Part shown: one piece after another, positions 1 to 11,335 of the stretch
How positions within the stretch are numbered: the first letter of the stretch is position 1
How the letters are laid out: each line of letters starts with the position of its first letter
Assembly (NCBI GenBank): GCA_020248915.1
Contig: JADCGP010000003.1
Coordinates: 248,001-312,000, forward strand
DNA: 64,000 nt
Origin: Rubrivivax sp.
GTDB taxonomy: Bacteria; Pseudomonadota; Gammaproteobacteria; Burkholderiales; Burkholderiaceae_C
Reading direction: 5' to 3'
The notes under the pieces: generated by a model
What the model saw: the letters and a program-made list of their open reading frames with translations, nothing else
The model's database searches: none
What the model was told of the DNA's origin: nothing
Translations under genes and position numbers: made by a program

Positions 1-813
1 GATGGTCTCGGCCACGCGGTCGCGCGTGGTGCCGGGGATCGGCGTCACGATCGCCAGCTCGGCGCCGGCCAGCGCGTTCAGCAGCGAGCTCTTGCCGACG
101 TTGGGCTGCCCTGCGAGCACGACGCGCAGCCCTTCGCGCAGCAGCGCGCCCAGGCGCGCGCGGCCGAGCGCGGCATCGAGCGCCGCGGCGATGGCGTCGA
201 GGCGCTCGCGCGCCTTCGCCTTCTCGAGGAAGTCGATCTCCTCCTCGGGGAAGTCGAGCGTGGCCTCGACCAGCGTGCGCAGCTCGACGATGCGTTCGGC
301 CAGCGCGTGCACCTCGCGCGAGAACGCGCCGTCGAGCGACCGCGCGGCCGAGCGCGCAGCGGCCTCGGTGCTGGCGTCGATGAGATCGGCCACGGCCTCG
401 GCCTGCGCGAGATCGAGCTTGCCGTTGACGAAGGCGCGCTGCGTGAACTCGCCGGGGTCGGCCAGGCGCGCGTTCGGCTGCGTGGCCTGCAAGGCCTGCA
501 GGCAGCGCGCCAGCAGCAGCTGCAGCAGCACCGGGCCGCCGTGCGCCTGCAGCTCGAGCACGTCCTCGCCGGTGTAGCTGGCCGGCGCCGGGAAGTGGAT
601 GGCCAGGCCGCGGTCGAGCGGTGCGCCGTCGGCGCCCAGGAAGGGCAGCAGCGTGGCCGTGCGCGGCGCGAGCGGGCGGCCGCAGACGGCGTCGATCAGC
701 GTCGACAGGTCGCGCCCCGACGCGCGCACGATGCCCACCGCGCCGCGGCCGGGCGCGGTGGCGATGGCGACGATCGGGTCGGAGGGGCGGCCCAGCAGGG
801 CGGCGGCGCGCAT
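1..813 (-). CDS. mnmE: tRNA uridine-5-carboxymethylaminomethyl modification GTPase MnmE (3' part missing)
   Basis: The first 271 residues of MnmE are present and the rest lies beyond the window start. With MnmG, MnmE modifies the wobble uridine (U34) of certain tRNAs. The ATG at 813 opens a protein whose early stretch [20 protein letters not shown] is the typical tetrahydrofolate-binding N-terminal domain. A middle helical part follows, with the [15 protein letters not shown] segment. The G1 loop [14 protein letters not shown] then lies at about residues 240-253, and the switch-type PGTTRD follows near the cut. The family length is about 455 residues, so roughly 60% is visible. It is the distal member of the minus-strand origin cluster after yidC, with a gap of about 256 bases. 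Confidence 0.95.
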   Translation of the reverse strand, partial: MRAAALLGRPSDPIVAIATAPGRGAVGIVRASGRDLSTLIDAVCGRPLAPRTATLLPFLGADGAPLDRGLAIHFPAPASYTGEDVLELQAHGGPVLLQLLLARCLQALQATQPNARLADPGEFTQRAFVNGKLDLAQAEAVADLIDASTEAAARSAARSLDGAFSREVHALAERIVELRTLVEATLDFPEEEIDFLEKAKARERLDAIAAALDAALGRARLGALLREGLRVVLAGQPNVGKSSLLNALAGAELAIVTPIPGTTRDRVAETI

Positions 814-1014
814 GTTCGGGCGATTCTGTCGCGCGCCGCCGGGGACGCGGTGCCCCCGACGGGAAGATGGCGCGGGTGGAGCGGCGGGCGGCAGGTGATG
901 GGCCCCCGCCTTCGGCTCCCGAGCCGGCCTGTTGGGGCCGGGTCATCCCGCATGGCTGTACTGTCGTCCGCGGCGCCCCGCGGCTCAACCCCTGGACGGG
1001 GGGCTGTCGTCCCG

Positions 1015-1036
1015 CGGCGTGACGAGCCTCACGCCG
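1015..1036 (-). terminator. perfect 8-bp hairpin downstream of yidC
   Basis: CGGCGTGA at 1015-1022 and TCACGCCG at 1029-1036 form a perfect stem with a 6-base loop, 34 bases after the yidC stop in the direction of transcription. No T-run follows, so a factor-independent terminator is only possible. It could also be a processing or pausing hairpin between yidC and mnmE. The rest of the 256-base gap shows no gene. Confidence 0.3.
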
Positions 1037-1069
1037 GCCCGCGGGATCGCACGCCCGCCGAGCGGGCCG

Positions 1070-2773
1070 CTACTTGCCGTTGACGCCCAGCTGCTTGTTG
1101 ATCCACCACTGCTGCGCGATCGACAGGATGTTGTTCGTCAGCCAGTACAGCACCAGGCCGGCCGGGAAGAAGAAGAACATGATGCCGAAGGCGAGCGGCA
1201 TGATCCACATCAGCCGCGCCTGCACCGGGTCGGGCGGCGTCGGGTTCAGCCACACCTGCACCAGCGAGCTCGCGGTCATCAGGATCGGCAGGATGAACCA
1301 CGGGTCGATGGCCGACAGGTCCTCGATCCACAGGATCCAGGGCGCGTTTCGCATCTCCACGCTGGACAGCAGCACCCAGTACAGCGCGATGAAGAACGGC
1401 ATCTGCACCAGGATCGGCAGGCAGCCGCCGAGCGGGTTGACCTTCTCCTCGCGGTAGATGCGCATCATCTCCTGCTGCATCTGCTGCGGCTTGTCCTTGT
1501 AGCGCTCGCGCAGCTCGGTCACGCGCGGCGCCACCGCCTTCATCTTGGCCATGCTGCGGTAGGCGCTGGCGTTGAGCCAGTAGAAGGCGATCTTCAGCAG
1601 CACCACCAGGGCCACGATGGCCCAGCCCCAGTTGCCGATCACGGCGTGCAGCTGGTACAGCAGCCAGAACAGCGGCTTGGCCAGCACCGTGAACCAGCCG
1701 TAGTCCTTGACCAGCTCGAGCCCGGGCGCCAGCGCCGCGAGCTTGTTCTCCTCCTGCGGGCCCGCGAACAGCGTGGCCTCGTGCGCCTTGCTGGCGCCGG
1801 GCGCCAGCTCGCCCAGCGGCAGCACCATCGCCACCGTGTAGTGCTCGGGCTGCACGCCCGAGGCCGGCACGCGCGCGGTGCGGAACTCGCGCGCGGTCGG
1901 TCCCGGCACCAGCCAAGCGCTGGCGAAGTAGTGCTGGACCATCGCGATCCAGCCGCTGTCGGCACTGCGCTCGTGGCTGGCGCTGCCCTTGGCGATGTCC
2001 TTGAAGTCGACCTTCTGGAACTTCTGCGCCTCCGTGTAGACGGCCGGGCCGGTGAAGGTGAAGTAGAAGCTCGACTCGCCCTCCGGCGGCGAGCCGTCGC
2101 GGGCCAGCTGCAGGTACAGCTGCGGCTGCACGGCGGCGGCGCCCTGGTTGACGAGTTCGTGCCTGACCCCCACCGTGTACTGGCCGCGGCGCAGCGTGTA
2201 GGTCTTGGCTAGCTTCACGCCGCCCGGCTGCTCGGCCTCGAAGCGCACGGCCACGCTCTGCGCGCCGTCGGCCAGCGCGCGCTCGGTGGTGGCCACGCGC
2301 ATGGGCGTCAGGTGGTTGGGCAGCGCAACGCCGGCCTGGCCCGTGATCAGGCCGGTCTGGGCCGCGTAGAAGCGCTTGGCCGACTGGTCGAACAGCATCA
2401 CGTTGCGCTTGGGGTCGACCAGGTCTCGGTGCGCGAGCAGCTCGAGCTTGACCAGCGCACCGCCGACGCTGTCGAACGTGGCCCGGACGACGTCGGTGGT
2501 CACGACGACCTGCTCGCTGGCAGGCACCGCCGGCGCCGCCGGGACGGCGGGCATGCCGCCCGCCGCCACCGGGGGCGTGCCCACGCTGGCCGGTGCCGGT
2601 ACGGCCGCAGCCGGCGCGGCACCGCCGGCAGGCCCCGCCGGGCCGGTGGCCGCCGGCCGCGGCGTGCCGCCGAACAGCGAGGGCTGCCCGGTGTGCTTGT
2701 TCCACGCGTCCCACAGCAGGACGAGCGACATCGTGAAGACCACCCACAGCAGGGTGCGGCGCATATCGGTCAT
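1070..2773 (-). CDS. yidC: membrane protein insertase YidC
   Basis: YidC inserts and folds inner-membrane proteins, alone or with SecYEG. The protein is 567 residues from the ATG at 2773. The early MRRTLLWVVFTMSLVLLWDAWN segment is the first membrane anchor. A large periplasmic beta domain runs to about residue 330 and contains an Ala/Pro-rich linker near residues 40-75. The insertase core with five membrane segments follows, including the KPLFWLLYQLHAVIGNWG and GGCLPILVQMPFFIALYWVL stretches typical of the family. The start was chosen by family similarity, because the open frame extends further upstream through yidD. A second ATG at 2764 is possible, and neither start has a strong ribosome-binding site. 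The yidD stop lies 4 bases upstream, so the genes are probably co-transcribed. Confidence 0.96.
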   Translation of the reverse strand: MTDMRRTLLWVVFTMSLVLLWDAWNKHTGQPSLFGGTPRPAATGPAGPAGGAAPAAAVPAPASVGTPPVAAGGMPAVPAAPAVPASEQVVVTTDVVRATFDSVGGALVKLELLAHRDLVDPKRNVMLFDQSAKRFYAAQTGLITGQAGVALPNHLTPMRVATTERALADGAQSVAVRFEAEQPGGVKLAKTYTLRRGQYTVGVRHELVNQGAAAVQPQLYLQLARDGSPPEGESSFYFTFTGPAVYTEAQKFQKVDFKDIAKGSASHERSADSGWIAMVQHYFASAWLVPGPTAREFRTARVPASGVQPEHYTVAMVLPLGELAPGASKAHEATLFAGPQEENKLAALAPGLELVKDYGWFTVLAKPLFWLLYQLHAVIGNWGWAIVALVVLLKIAFYWLNASAYRSMAKMKAVAPRVTELRERYKDKPQQMQQEMMRIYREEKVNPLGGCLPILVQMPFFIALYWVLLSSVEMRNAPWILWIEDLSAIDPWFILPILMTASSLVQVWLNPTPPDPVQARLMWIMPLAFGIMFFFFPAGLVLYWLTNNILSIAQQWWINKQLGVNGK

Positions 2774-2777
2774 GGGG

Positions 2778-3224
2778 CTACGGATCGGTGGGTGCGGTGT
2801 CCGGTCGTGCCGGGCCTTGGCGCTCGAGCAGGCGGGTGAACAGGCCGCCGACCGGCCGCGCGGCCGGCCCGTCGGGCGAGGGTGCGGGCACGGGATCGAT
2901 CCCGCCGTCGCACCAGGGGTGGCAGCGCAGGATCCGCCAGCCGCCGAGCGCCACGCCACGCCAGGCCCCGTGGCGCTCGAGCGCCTCCAGCGTGTAGGCC
3001 GAGCAGGTGGGCTCGAAGCGACAGGCGTTGCCCAGCCAGGGCTTGAGCAGCAGCCGGTAGCTACGCACCAGCAGGATCAGCAGCCGGCGCGGCAGCGCCT
3101 CGAGCGCGGCCGGCCAGCCGGGCGCTCGCGCTGCGGGCGCGGCGCTCGCCAGCGCGGTCTGGCCGGTCACGGGTTCGGCCGCCTCGCGCAGGCGTGGCGG
3201 ACCGGACACGGCGTTCGGGCTCAC
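2778..3224 (-). CDS. yidD: membrane protein insertion efficiency factor YidD
   Basis: YidD is a small membrane-associated protein that aids YidC-dependent insertion. The family core is clear: LLVRSYRLLLKPWLGNACRF, then EPTCSAYTLEALERHG, then GGWRILRCHPWCDGG, which includes the conserved cysteines. The GTG at 3224 overlaps the rnpA stop by four bases (GTGA) and gives 148 residues. Typical YidD is about 70-90 residues, so this version has about 65 extra Ala-rich residues before the core and a Pro-rich tail of about 30 residues. A later start is possible. It lies between rnpA and yidC, the usual place. Confidence 0.9.
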   Translation of the reverse strand: MSPNAVSGPPRLREAAEPVTGQTALASAAPAARAPGWPAALEALPRRLLILLVRSYRLLLKPWLGNACRFEPTCSAYTLEALERHGAWRGVALGGWRILRCHPWCDGGIDPVPAPSPDGPAARPVGGLFTRLLERQGPARPDTAPTDP

Positions 3225-3763
3225 GCCGGTCCTCGCGCAGGGCGCGCGCGCGGCGCGGCAGGGCGTCCGTGCGGCGTGGTGCTCGCGGTTGCGGGCGGCG
3301 CCGCGAGCGGCCCGATCAAGGCGTCGAGTTCGGCATGCAGGGCGCCGGCCAGGGCCTGCGAGCGGGCGGAGACGAAGTCGGCGCGCGACAGCGGCTGGCG
3401 CAGGCGTACCAGCCACAGGCCGCCGGCCAGGGCCAGCTCGCGCCGCCCGAAGGCCTCGCGAGCCAGCCGCTTGACGAGGTTGCGCGTCACCGCCCGCCGG
3501 GCGTGCCGCTTCGGCGCCATCACACCCAGCCAGTGCCCGGTAGGCGCGGGCTCGGGATTGGGCGCGGCGGAGTTGTCCACAGGCTTCGGCGAAATCTCTG
3601 CGCCGTCTGTGGACAACTCGTCCGGCCGCGCCTCGGCCCGAGACGCCGAGCGCCGCAACGGGCCACGCTGCACGTGATGAATCGCGAAGTGAGCACTACG
3701 CCCGATGGGCCTGGTGCCCAGCAGCGCCTCGAAGTCCTCGCGGTGAACAAGGCGGCTCGCCAC
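3221..3763 (-). CDS. rnpA: ribonuclease P protein component
   Basis: RnpA is the protein subunit of RNase P, which removes 5' leaders from pre-tRNAs. The protein has the N-terminal RLVHREDFEALL motif, the SAHFAIHH strand and the RNR-type signature APKRHARRAVTRNLVKRLAR. I chose the GTG at 3763 because the family pattern (short lead, RLxxxxDFxxxL) begins there. An ATG at 3880 would add 39 Ala/Arg-rich residues without family character. At 180 residues it is longer than the usual 120 or so, because of an insert before the RNR motif (roughly DELSTDGAEISPKPVDNSA). The DNA of that insert carries an inverted pair of DnaA-box-like sequences. The gene overlaps yidD by four bases and follows rpmH. Confidence 0.92.
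   Translation of the reverse strand: MASRLVHREDFEALLGTRPIGRSAHFAIHHVQRGPLRRSASRAEARPDELSTDGAEISPKPVDNSAAPNPEPAPTGHWLGVMAPKRHARRAVTRNLVKRLAREAFGRRELALAGGLWLVRLRQPLSRADFVSARSQALAGALHAELDALIGPLAAPPATASTTPHGRPAAPRARPARGPA
3570..3619. promoter_or_regulatory. inverted pair of DnaA-box-like 9-mers inside rnpA
   Basis: The 13-mer GAGTTGTCCACAG at 3570-3582 recurs as its exact reverse complement at 3607-3619. Each arm contains TTGTCCACA, one base from the consensus DnaA box TTATCCACA. The same 9-mer also occurs between dnaA and dnaN. The pair sits in the extra insert of RnpA and encodes parts of its ELST and VDNS residues. DnaA binding is inference. Confidence 0.5.
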
Positions 3764-3912
3764 GGCTGCGGCAGAAGGCTGAACGGACGCTGGCCCGCGG
3801 GCCGCAAACGGCGCGCGCGCCGGCGGCTCAGCGGCCCCGGCGCGCCGCAGCGCACCGGCTCGAAGACGTTCCGGACCCATCCGGCGACGCAGCGGATCGC
3901 CTCACGGGCGGA

Positions 3913-4047
3913 TCAGACGGCCAGGCGCTTGCGGCCCTTGGCGCGCCGCGCGTTGATCACGGCTCGGCCGCCGCGGGTCTTCATGCGCACCAGGAAGCCA
4001 TGGGTGCGGGCGCGGCGGATCTTGCTCGGTTGGTAGGTGCGCTTCAT
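3913..4047 (-). CDS. rpmH: 50S ribosomal protein L34
   Basis: L34 is a 44-residue basic protein of the large ribosomal subunit. The translation starts [20 protein letters not shown] and ends AKGRKRLAV, matching the family along its whole length. GAGGA lies about 8 bases before the ATG at 4047. It is the first gene of the minus-strand rpmH-rnpA-yidD-yidC-mnmE cluster, and its promoter should lie in the 4048-4463 gap shared with the divergent dnaA. Confidence 0.98.
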   Translation of the reverse strand: MKRTYQPSKIRRARTHGFLVRMKTRGGRAVINARRAKGRKRLAV

Positions 4048-4463
4048 TTCGGGTTCCTCGGGGAAGGGGCCGGCGGCTCAGGCTGCTCGCCATGGGCGAC
4101 CGTCTGCCGCACGCTGCGCGCCGCGGCCTGCGCGGCGTCGGCGGCTCGCCGATGACGGCGCCACCGCCGCAGGGCGGCCAGGCTGCGCCGCGACCGTGCT
4201 GCGTGCGGGGCCAACCAGTGCTCGGTGTCCCTGCGCTGCGGCCGCTGCCGGCGAACCTGCGATTAGAGCATGAAGCCCGGCACGGGCGCCACCTTGCCCC
4301 CGCCGCGCCGGGCCTGCCGCAGTTGGCACGGCAACCCCGGGCGCGCCCGGACGGGGATGTCCCCGAGTCTCCTTCGACAGGCCTTGACGGCGCCGCCGAA
4401 ACTGTGGATAACCGCGGTCCCCCTGGCCCGGAGGAGAATGGGCAGCGGGTACCACAGAAGAAG
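4048..4463. other. rpmH-dnaA intergenic region, presumed part of oriC
   Basis: This 416-base gap lies between divergent rpmH and dnaA, the usual oriC or dnaA-promoter location in Burkholderiales. It holds one consensus DnaA box (4403-4411). No AT-rich unwinding stretch is obvious because the sequence is very GC-rich throughout. No gene with family character was found on either strand. The orientation switch of genes supports an origin here or in the dnaA-dnaN gap. Confidence 0.55.
4403..4411 (-). promoter_or_regulatory. consensus DnaA box
   Basis: TGTGGATAA at 4403-4411 is the exact reverse complement of TTATCCACA. It lies 53 bases before the dnaA start codon, a position suited to origin binding or dnaA autoregulation. 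A weaker match, ATGTCCACA, coincides with the dnaA start codon at 4464-4472. Confidence 0.75.
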
Positions 4464-5972
4464 ATGTCCACAACCAGCATCGAACTTTGGCGACGCGGCT
4501 GCCAGCGCTTGGCCGCGGAATTGCCCGAACACCAGTTCAACACCTGGATCCGGCCGTTGGTGGCCGAGGCCACGGCCCCCGGGGCCGGTCGTCCGGGGCG
4601 AAGCGCGGCCTTTGCAGGCGCCGAAGAGCCCGAAGCCGGCGCGCCGGAACCCGGCAATGGCGCCGACGCACCCGCGGAGGCAGCCACCGCCTTCGCGGTG
4701 CGCGTGCCCAACCGGTTCAAGCTCGACTGGATCCGCTCGCAGTACGCCGGTCGCATCGAGGCCGTGCTGAGCGAGCTCGCGGGCCACCCCGTGCGGGTCG
4801 ACCTCATCCTCGCGCCACGCCCCGAGGCCGGCGCTCGGGGCGCCGGCCCCCCCCCGACGGACGATGAGGCCCCGGCTCCCGGGGCGGCTGGCGCAGCGGC
4901 GCTGCCGCCGGCCGCCGCGGCGCCCGCCAGGTCGCTCCCGCCGGCAGCCACCTCGCACCGGCTGAACACCGCCCTCACCTTCGACACGCTGGTGCCGGGC
5001 CGCGCCAACTCGATGGCCCGCACCGCCGCCTTGCACGTGGCCGGGGCCCCGGGCGGCAACTACAACCCGCTGTTCATCTACGGCGGCGTCGGGCTCGGCA
5101 AGACCCATCTCGTCCATTCGGTGGGCAACGCGCTGCTGGCGGCGCGGCCGGACGCCCGCGTGCTCTACCTGCATGCCGAGCAGTTCATCAGCGACGTCGT
5201 CAAGAACTACCAGCGCAAGACCTTCGACGAGCTGAAGGCCAAGTACCACCAGCTCGACCTGCTGCTGATCGACGACGTCCAGTTCTTCGCCGGCAAGGAG
5301 CGCACGCAGGAGGAGTTCTTCAATGCCTTCGAGGCGCTGCTGGCCAAGCGCGCCCACATCATCATGACCAGCGACACCTACCCCAAGGGCCTGGTCGACA
5401 TCGACGAGCGGCTGACCAGCCGCTTCGACAGCGGCCTGACGGTGGCCATCGAGCCGCCCGAGCTCGAGATGCGCGTGGCCATCCTCATCGCCAAGGCCCG
5501 TGCCGAAGCCGCCGAGATGCCCGAGGACGTGGCCTTCTTCATCGCCAAGAACGTGCGCGCCAACGTGCGCGAGCTCGAGGGCGCGCTGCGCAAGGTGCTC
5601 GCCTACAGCCGCTTCACGCACAAGGAGGTGGGCATCGGCCTGGCGCGCGAGGCGCTGAAGGACCTGCTGTCGATCCAGAACCGCCAGATCTCGGTGGAGA
5701 ACATCCAGAAGACGGTGGCCGACTTCTACAAGATCAAGGTCGCCGACATGTACAGCAAGAAACGACCCGCCTCGATCGCCCGCCCGCGCCAGATCGCCAT
5801 GTACCTGGCCAAGGACATGACCAAGAAGAGCCTGCCCGAGATCGGCGAGCTGTTCGGTGGCCGCGACCACACCACCGTGCTGCATGCGGTGCGCAAGATC
5901 GCCGACGAGCGGCAGCGCAACGTCGAGCTGAACCAGCACCTGCACGTGCTGGAGCAGACCCTCAAGGGGTAG
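4464..5972 (+). CDS. dnaA: chromosomal replication initiator protein DnaA
   Basis: DnaA binds oriC and opens the duplex. From the ATG at 4464 the protein has 502 residues. Domain I begins [23 protein letters not shown]+ domain III carries Walker [10 protein letters not shown] at about residues 207-215 and Walker [11 protein letters not shown] near 266-275. Domain IV ends with the DNA-binding signature [15 protein letters not shown] near 465-479. An Ala/Gly/Pro/Glu-rich insert of about 40 residues interrupts domain I between WIRPLVAEA and [12 protein letters not shown], a place where most relatives have only a short loop. A long open frame upstream is rejected because it lacks family character. 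dnaN follows after 264 bases. Confidence 0.98.
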   Translation: MSTTSIELWRRGCQRLAAELPEHQFNTWIRPLVAEATAPGAGRPGRSAAFAGAEEPEAGAPEPGNGADAPAEAATAFAVRVPNRFKLDWIRSQYAGRIEAVLSELAGHPVRVDLILAPRPEAGARGAGPPPTDDEAPAPGAAGAAALPPAAAAPARSLPPAATSHRLNTALTFDTLVPGRANSMARTAALHVAGAPGGNYNPLFIYGGVGLGKTHLVHSVGNALLAARPDARVLYLHAEQFISDVVKNYQRKTFDELKAKYHQLDLLLIDDVQFFAGKERTQEEFFNAFEALLAKRAHIIMTSDTYPKGLVDIDERLTSRFDSGLTVAIEPPELEMRVAILIAKARAEAAEMPEDVAFFIAKNVRANVRELEGALRKVLAYSRFTHKEVGIGLAREALKDLLSIQNRQISVENIQKTVADFYKIKVADMYSKKRPASIARPRQIAMYLAKDMTKKSLPEIGELFGGRDHTTVLHAVRKIADERQRNVELNQHLHVLEQTLKG

Positions 5973-6032
5973 CCGGCCGTTGCCACACCGCCAAGCTGTC
6001 GCCGGCCTCCCCTTCGCGGGCACCGGACAAGC

Positions 6033-6071
6033 CTGTGGACGGTTCCGGCACAACCGGGGCCTTGTCCACAG
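6033..6071. promoter_or_regulatory. inverted DnaA-box-like pair between dnaA and dnaN
   Basis: CTGTGGAC at 6033-6040 and GTCCACAG at 6064-6071 form an inverted pair, and the right copy is part of TTGTCCACA (6062-6070). The 264-base dnaA-dnaN gap (5973-6236) otherwise shows no gene. The pair could serve the origin or regulate dnaN. Binding is inferred from similarity to TTATCCACA. Confidence 0.45.
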
Positions 6072-6236
6072 CCCCCGCCCCCGCGCACCCATCCGTCCCC
6101 AATCGCGAACCGCGGAACCGCCGCCCCGCCCACAGGGCTGTACCGGAGCTAAGAGGCTGTCGGAACAGGCGAAAATGCCGTTGTCCCCAGCGGGCCGCCG
6201 GGCCTACTACGGCTACCAAACCTCCATGAGGAAGAC

Positions 6237-10054
<3,818 letters not shown>

Positions 10055-10069
10055 GGTGCCAGTCGTGTT

Positions 10070-10133
10070 GCGCGCAATAGTTATTGAGACGCGCGCAGAA
10101 GTAATGAGACTGGCGCGCAGGAGTTGGTGAGAC
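10070..10133. repeat. three 20-21-base direct repeats after gyrB, resembling an IS21-type end
   Basis: Units at 10070-10090, 10091-10110 and 10113-10133 each begin GCGCGCA and end TGAGAC, with a variable middle. Multiple short repeats inside an element end are known in the IS21 family, so this may be a remnant end. I see no transposase next to it. The remaining gap (10134-10409) holds no gene that I recognise, although GC falls here. It marks the left edge of the acquired island. Confidence 0.4.
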
Positions 10134-10409
10134 TGGGCCGCGGCTTACCTATGGAGCGTGGCTTCCTGGGTTCAAGTTGTGTGCGAGCGATGCTGTGGTG
10201 CGAGGGGCAGCCATGCAGCGGGTGCGGTCCTCCGCGGCTGGCAGCCGGCTTCACCCTCAGGGCCATGAAGCCGTCATTGGCTCGCTTGGCGACGTGCCAG
10301 CCGTGATGATCGCCGTCAAGGGCGAAGCAGCCGGATAAGCTGTCTGGCTGCCGCTCACTTTGTACTCCCGCCGGGCTTGCTTGCTGCACGACGGTTCGAA
10401 GTCGTGATC

Positions 10410-11072
10410 TCACACCGGACTTGCCGCTGACCTCCCGGATTGATCACGAAAGGGCTGACCGGTGAGCCGTGCGTCCACCTCAGCGATTACCTCCTCGTTC
10501 TTGGCTAAACGACCGATCTGTAAGAGGGCTAAAAGGGCGAAGAGCCCCGACGACTTAAGGACCTCGATGATCTCCTCAGGCTGATAGTTCGGCTCGATGC
10601 TCGCGGCCTTAACCCGTCGGGCAACCTGGTGCATTCCACCATGGGTGTAGCCGTTCATGGCCTTCCAGCCTTCGATCTTGTAGCAAGATAGAACCTTGTC
10701 GCCAAAGTCCGCATGTTGCTCGATCACATCAAGCATCTCTCCAAAATTCAGCGGGAGCCGATCCTTTTCGACGAAATCCTGAAGTTCGTCGGCGGTGGCG
10801 CTCAAACACAGCCACAGCCCTCGGACCAGCGATTCGAACTGCGATCGGATTAGCGCGAACGCAGAGCCGTTGATCCGGCTTGTCACGAGTTGGACGATGC
10901 CGACGTGGTGCTCAAGACAAAGGTCGAATAGGACACCGGGAACTCGGGTCGCGTTGTCAGTCTTGATCTCGAGACCGTCTTGCCGCTCGGCGATCCAGGT
11001 CACCAGTTGTTGGGCGCTTTGGAGTACCGCCGCAACGTCGTCGCGCAGCGGAGGCGGTTCTTGCAATAGCAT
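10410..11072 (-). CDS. hypothetical helical protein
   Basis: The product is a 220-residue, mostly alpha-helical soluble protein. I do not recognise a function. The central stretch LVTSRINGSAFALIRSQFES followed by LVRGLWLCL resembles small uncharacterised families of the DUF5677/DUF6988 kind. Those are helical bundles that recur near defence genes; this similarity is from memory and weak. No signal peptide or membrane segment is evident. Base composition is lower in GC than gyrB, with many A/T third positions, which suggests transfer. It is transcribed away from the large STAND gene, with 263 bases between the two starts. Confidence 0.6.
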   Translation of the reverse strand: MLLQEPPPLRDDVAAVLQSAQQLVTWIAERQDGLEIKTDNATRVPGVLFDLCLEHHVGIVQLVTSRINGSAFALIRSQFESLVRGLWLCLSATADELQDFVEKDRLPLNFGEMLDVIEQHADFGDKVLSCYKIEGWKAMNGYTHGGMHQVARRVKAASIEPNYQPEEIIEVLKSSGLFALLALLQIGRLAKNEEVIAEVDARLTGQPFRDQSGRSAASPV

Positions 11073-11335
11073 GTCCTAAGACAAGTTGGTGGTCAGAAAG
11101 TACGAAATCACTCATGTCGAGTTCGGAGCCGCGACGCTCACCGTTCGGCGAGTGGCTGCTGTCGTCCTCGACGGCAAGATGGTATTACCGGCCAAGCGCT
11201 GTTATCGCACCGAGCGCTGCACACCGGACACTGGGACCGCCAAGCAGTTGCTCATTCCTCGCTAAGGTAGTCGTGGTCCGATTGCACCTACTCTAAGCTA
11301 CCGCCCAAACCTGTACGTACTGACTGAGCTAAGCG

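Noticed and set aside
4263..6092. A 609-residue minus-strand open frame opposite dnaA
   Set aside because: Shadow of dnaA with no recognisable domain.
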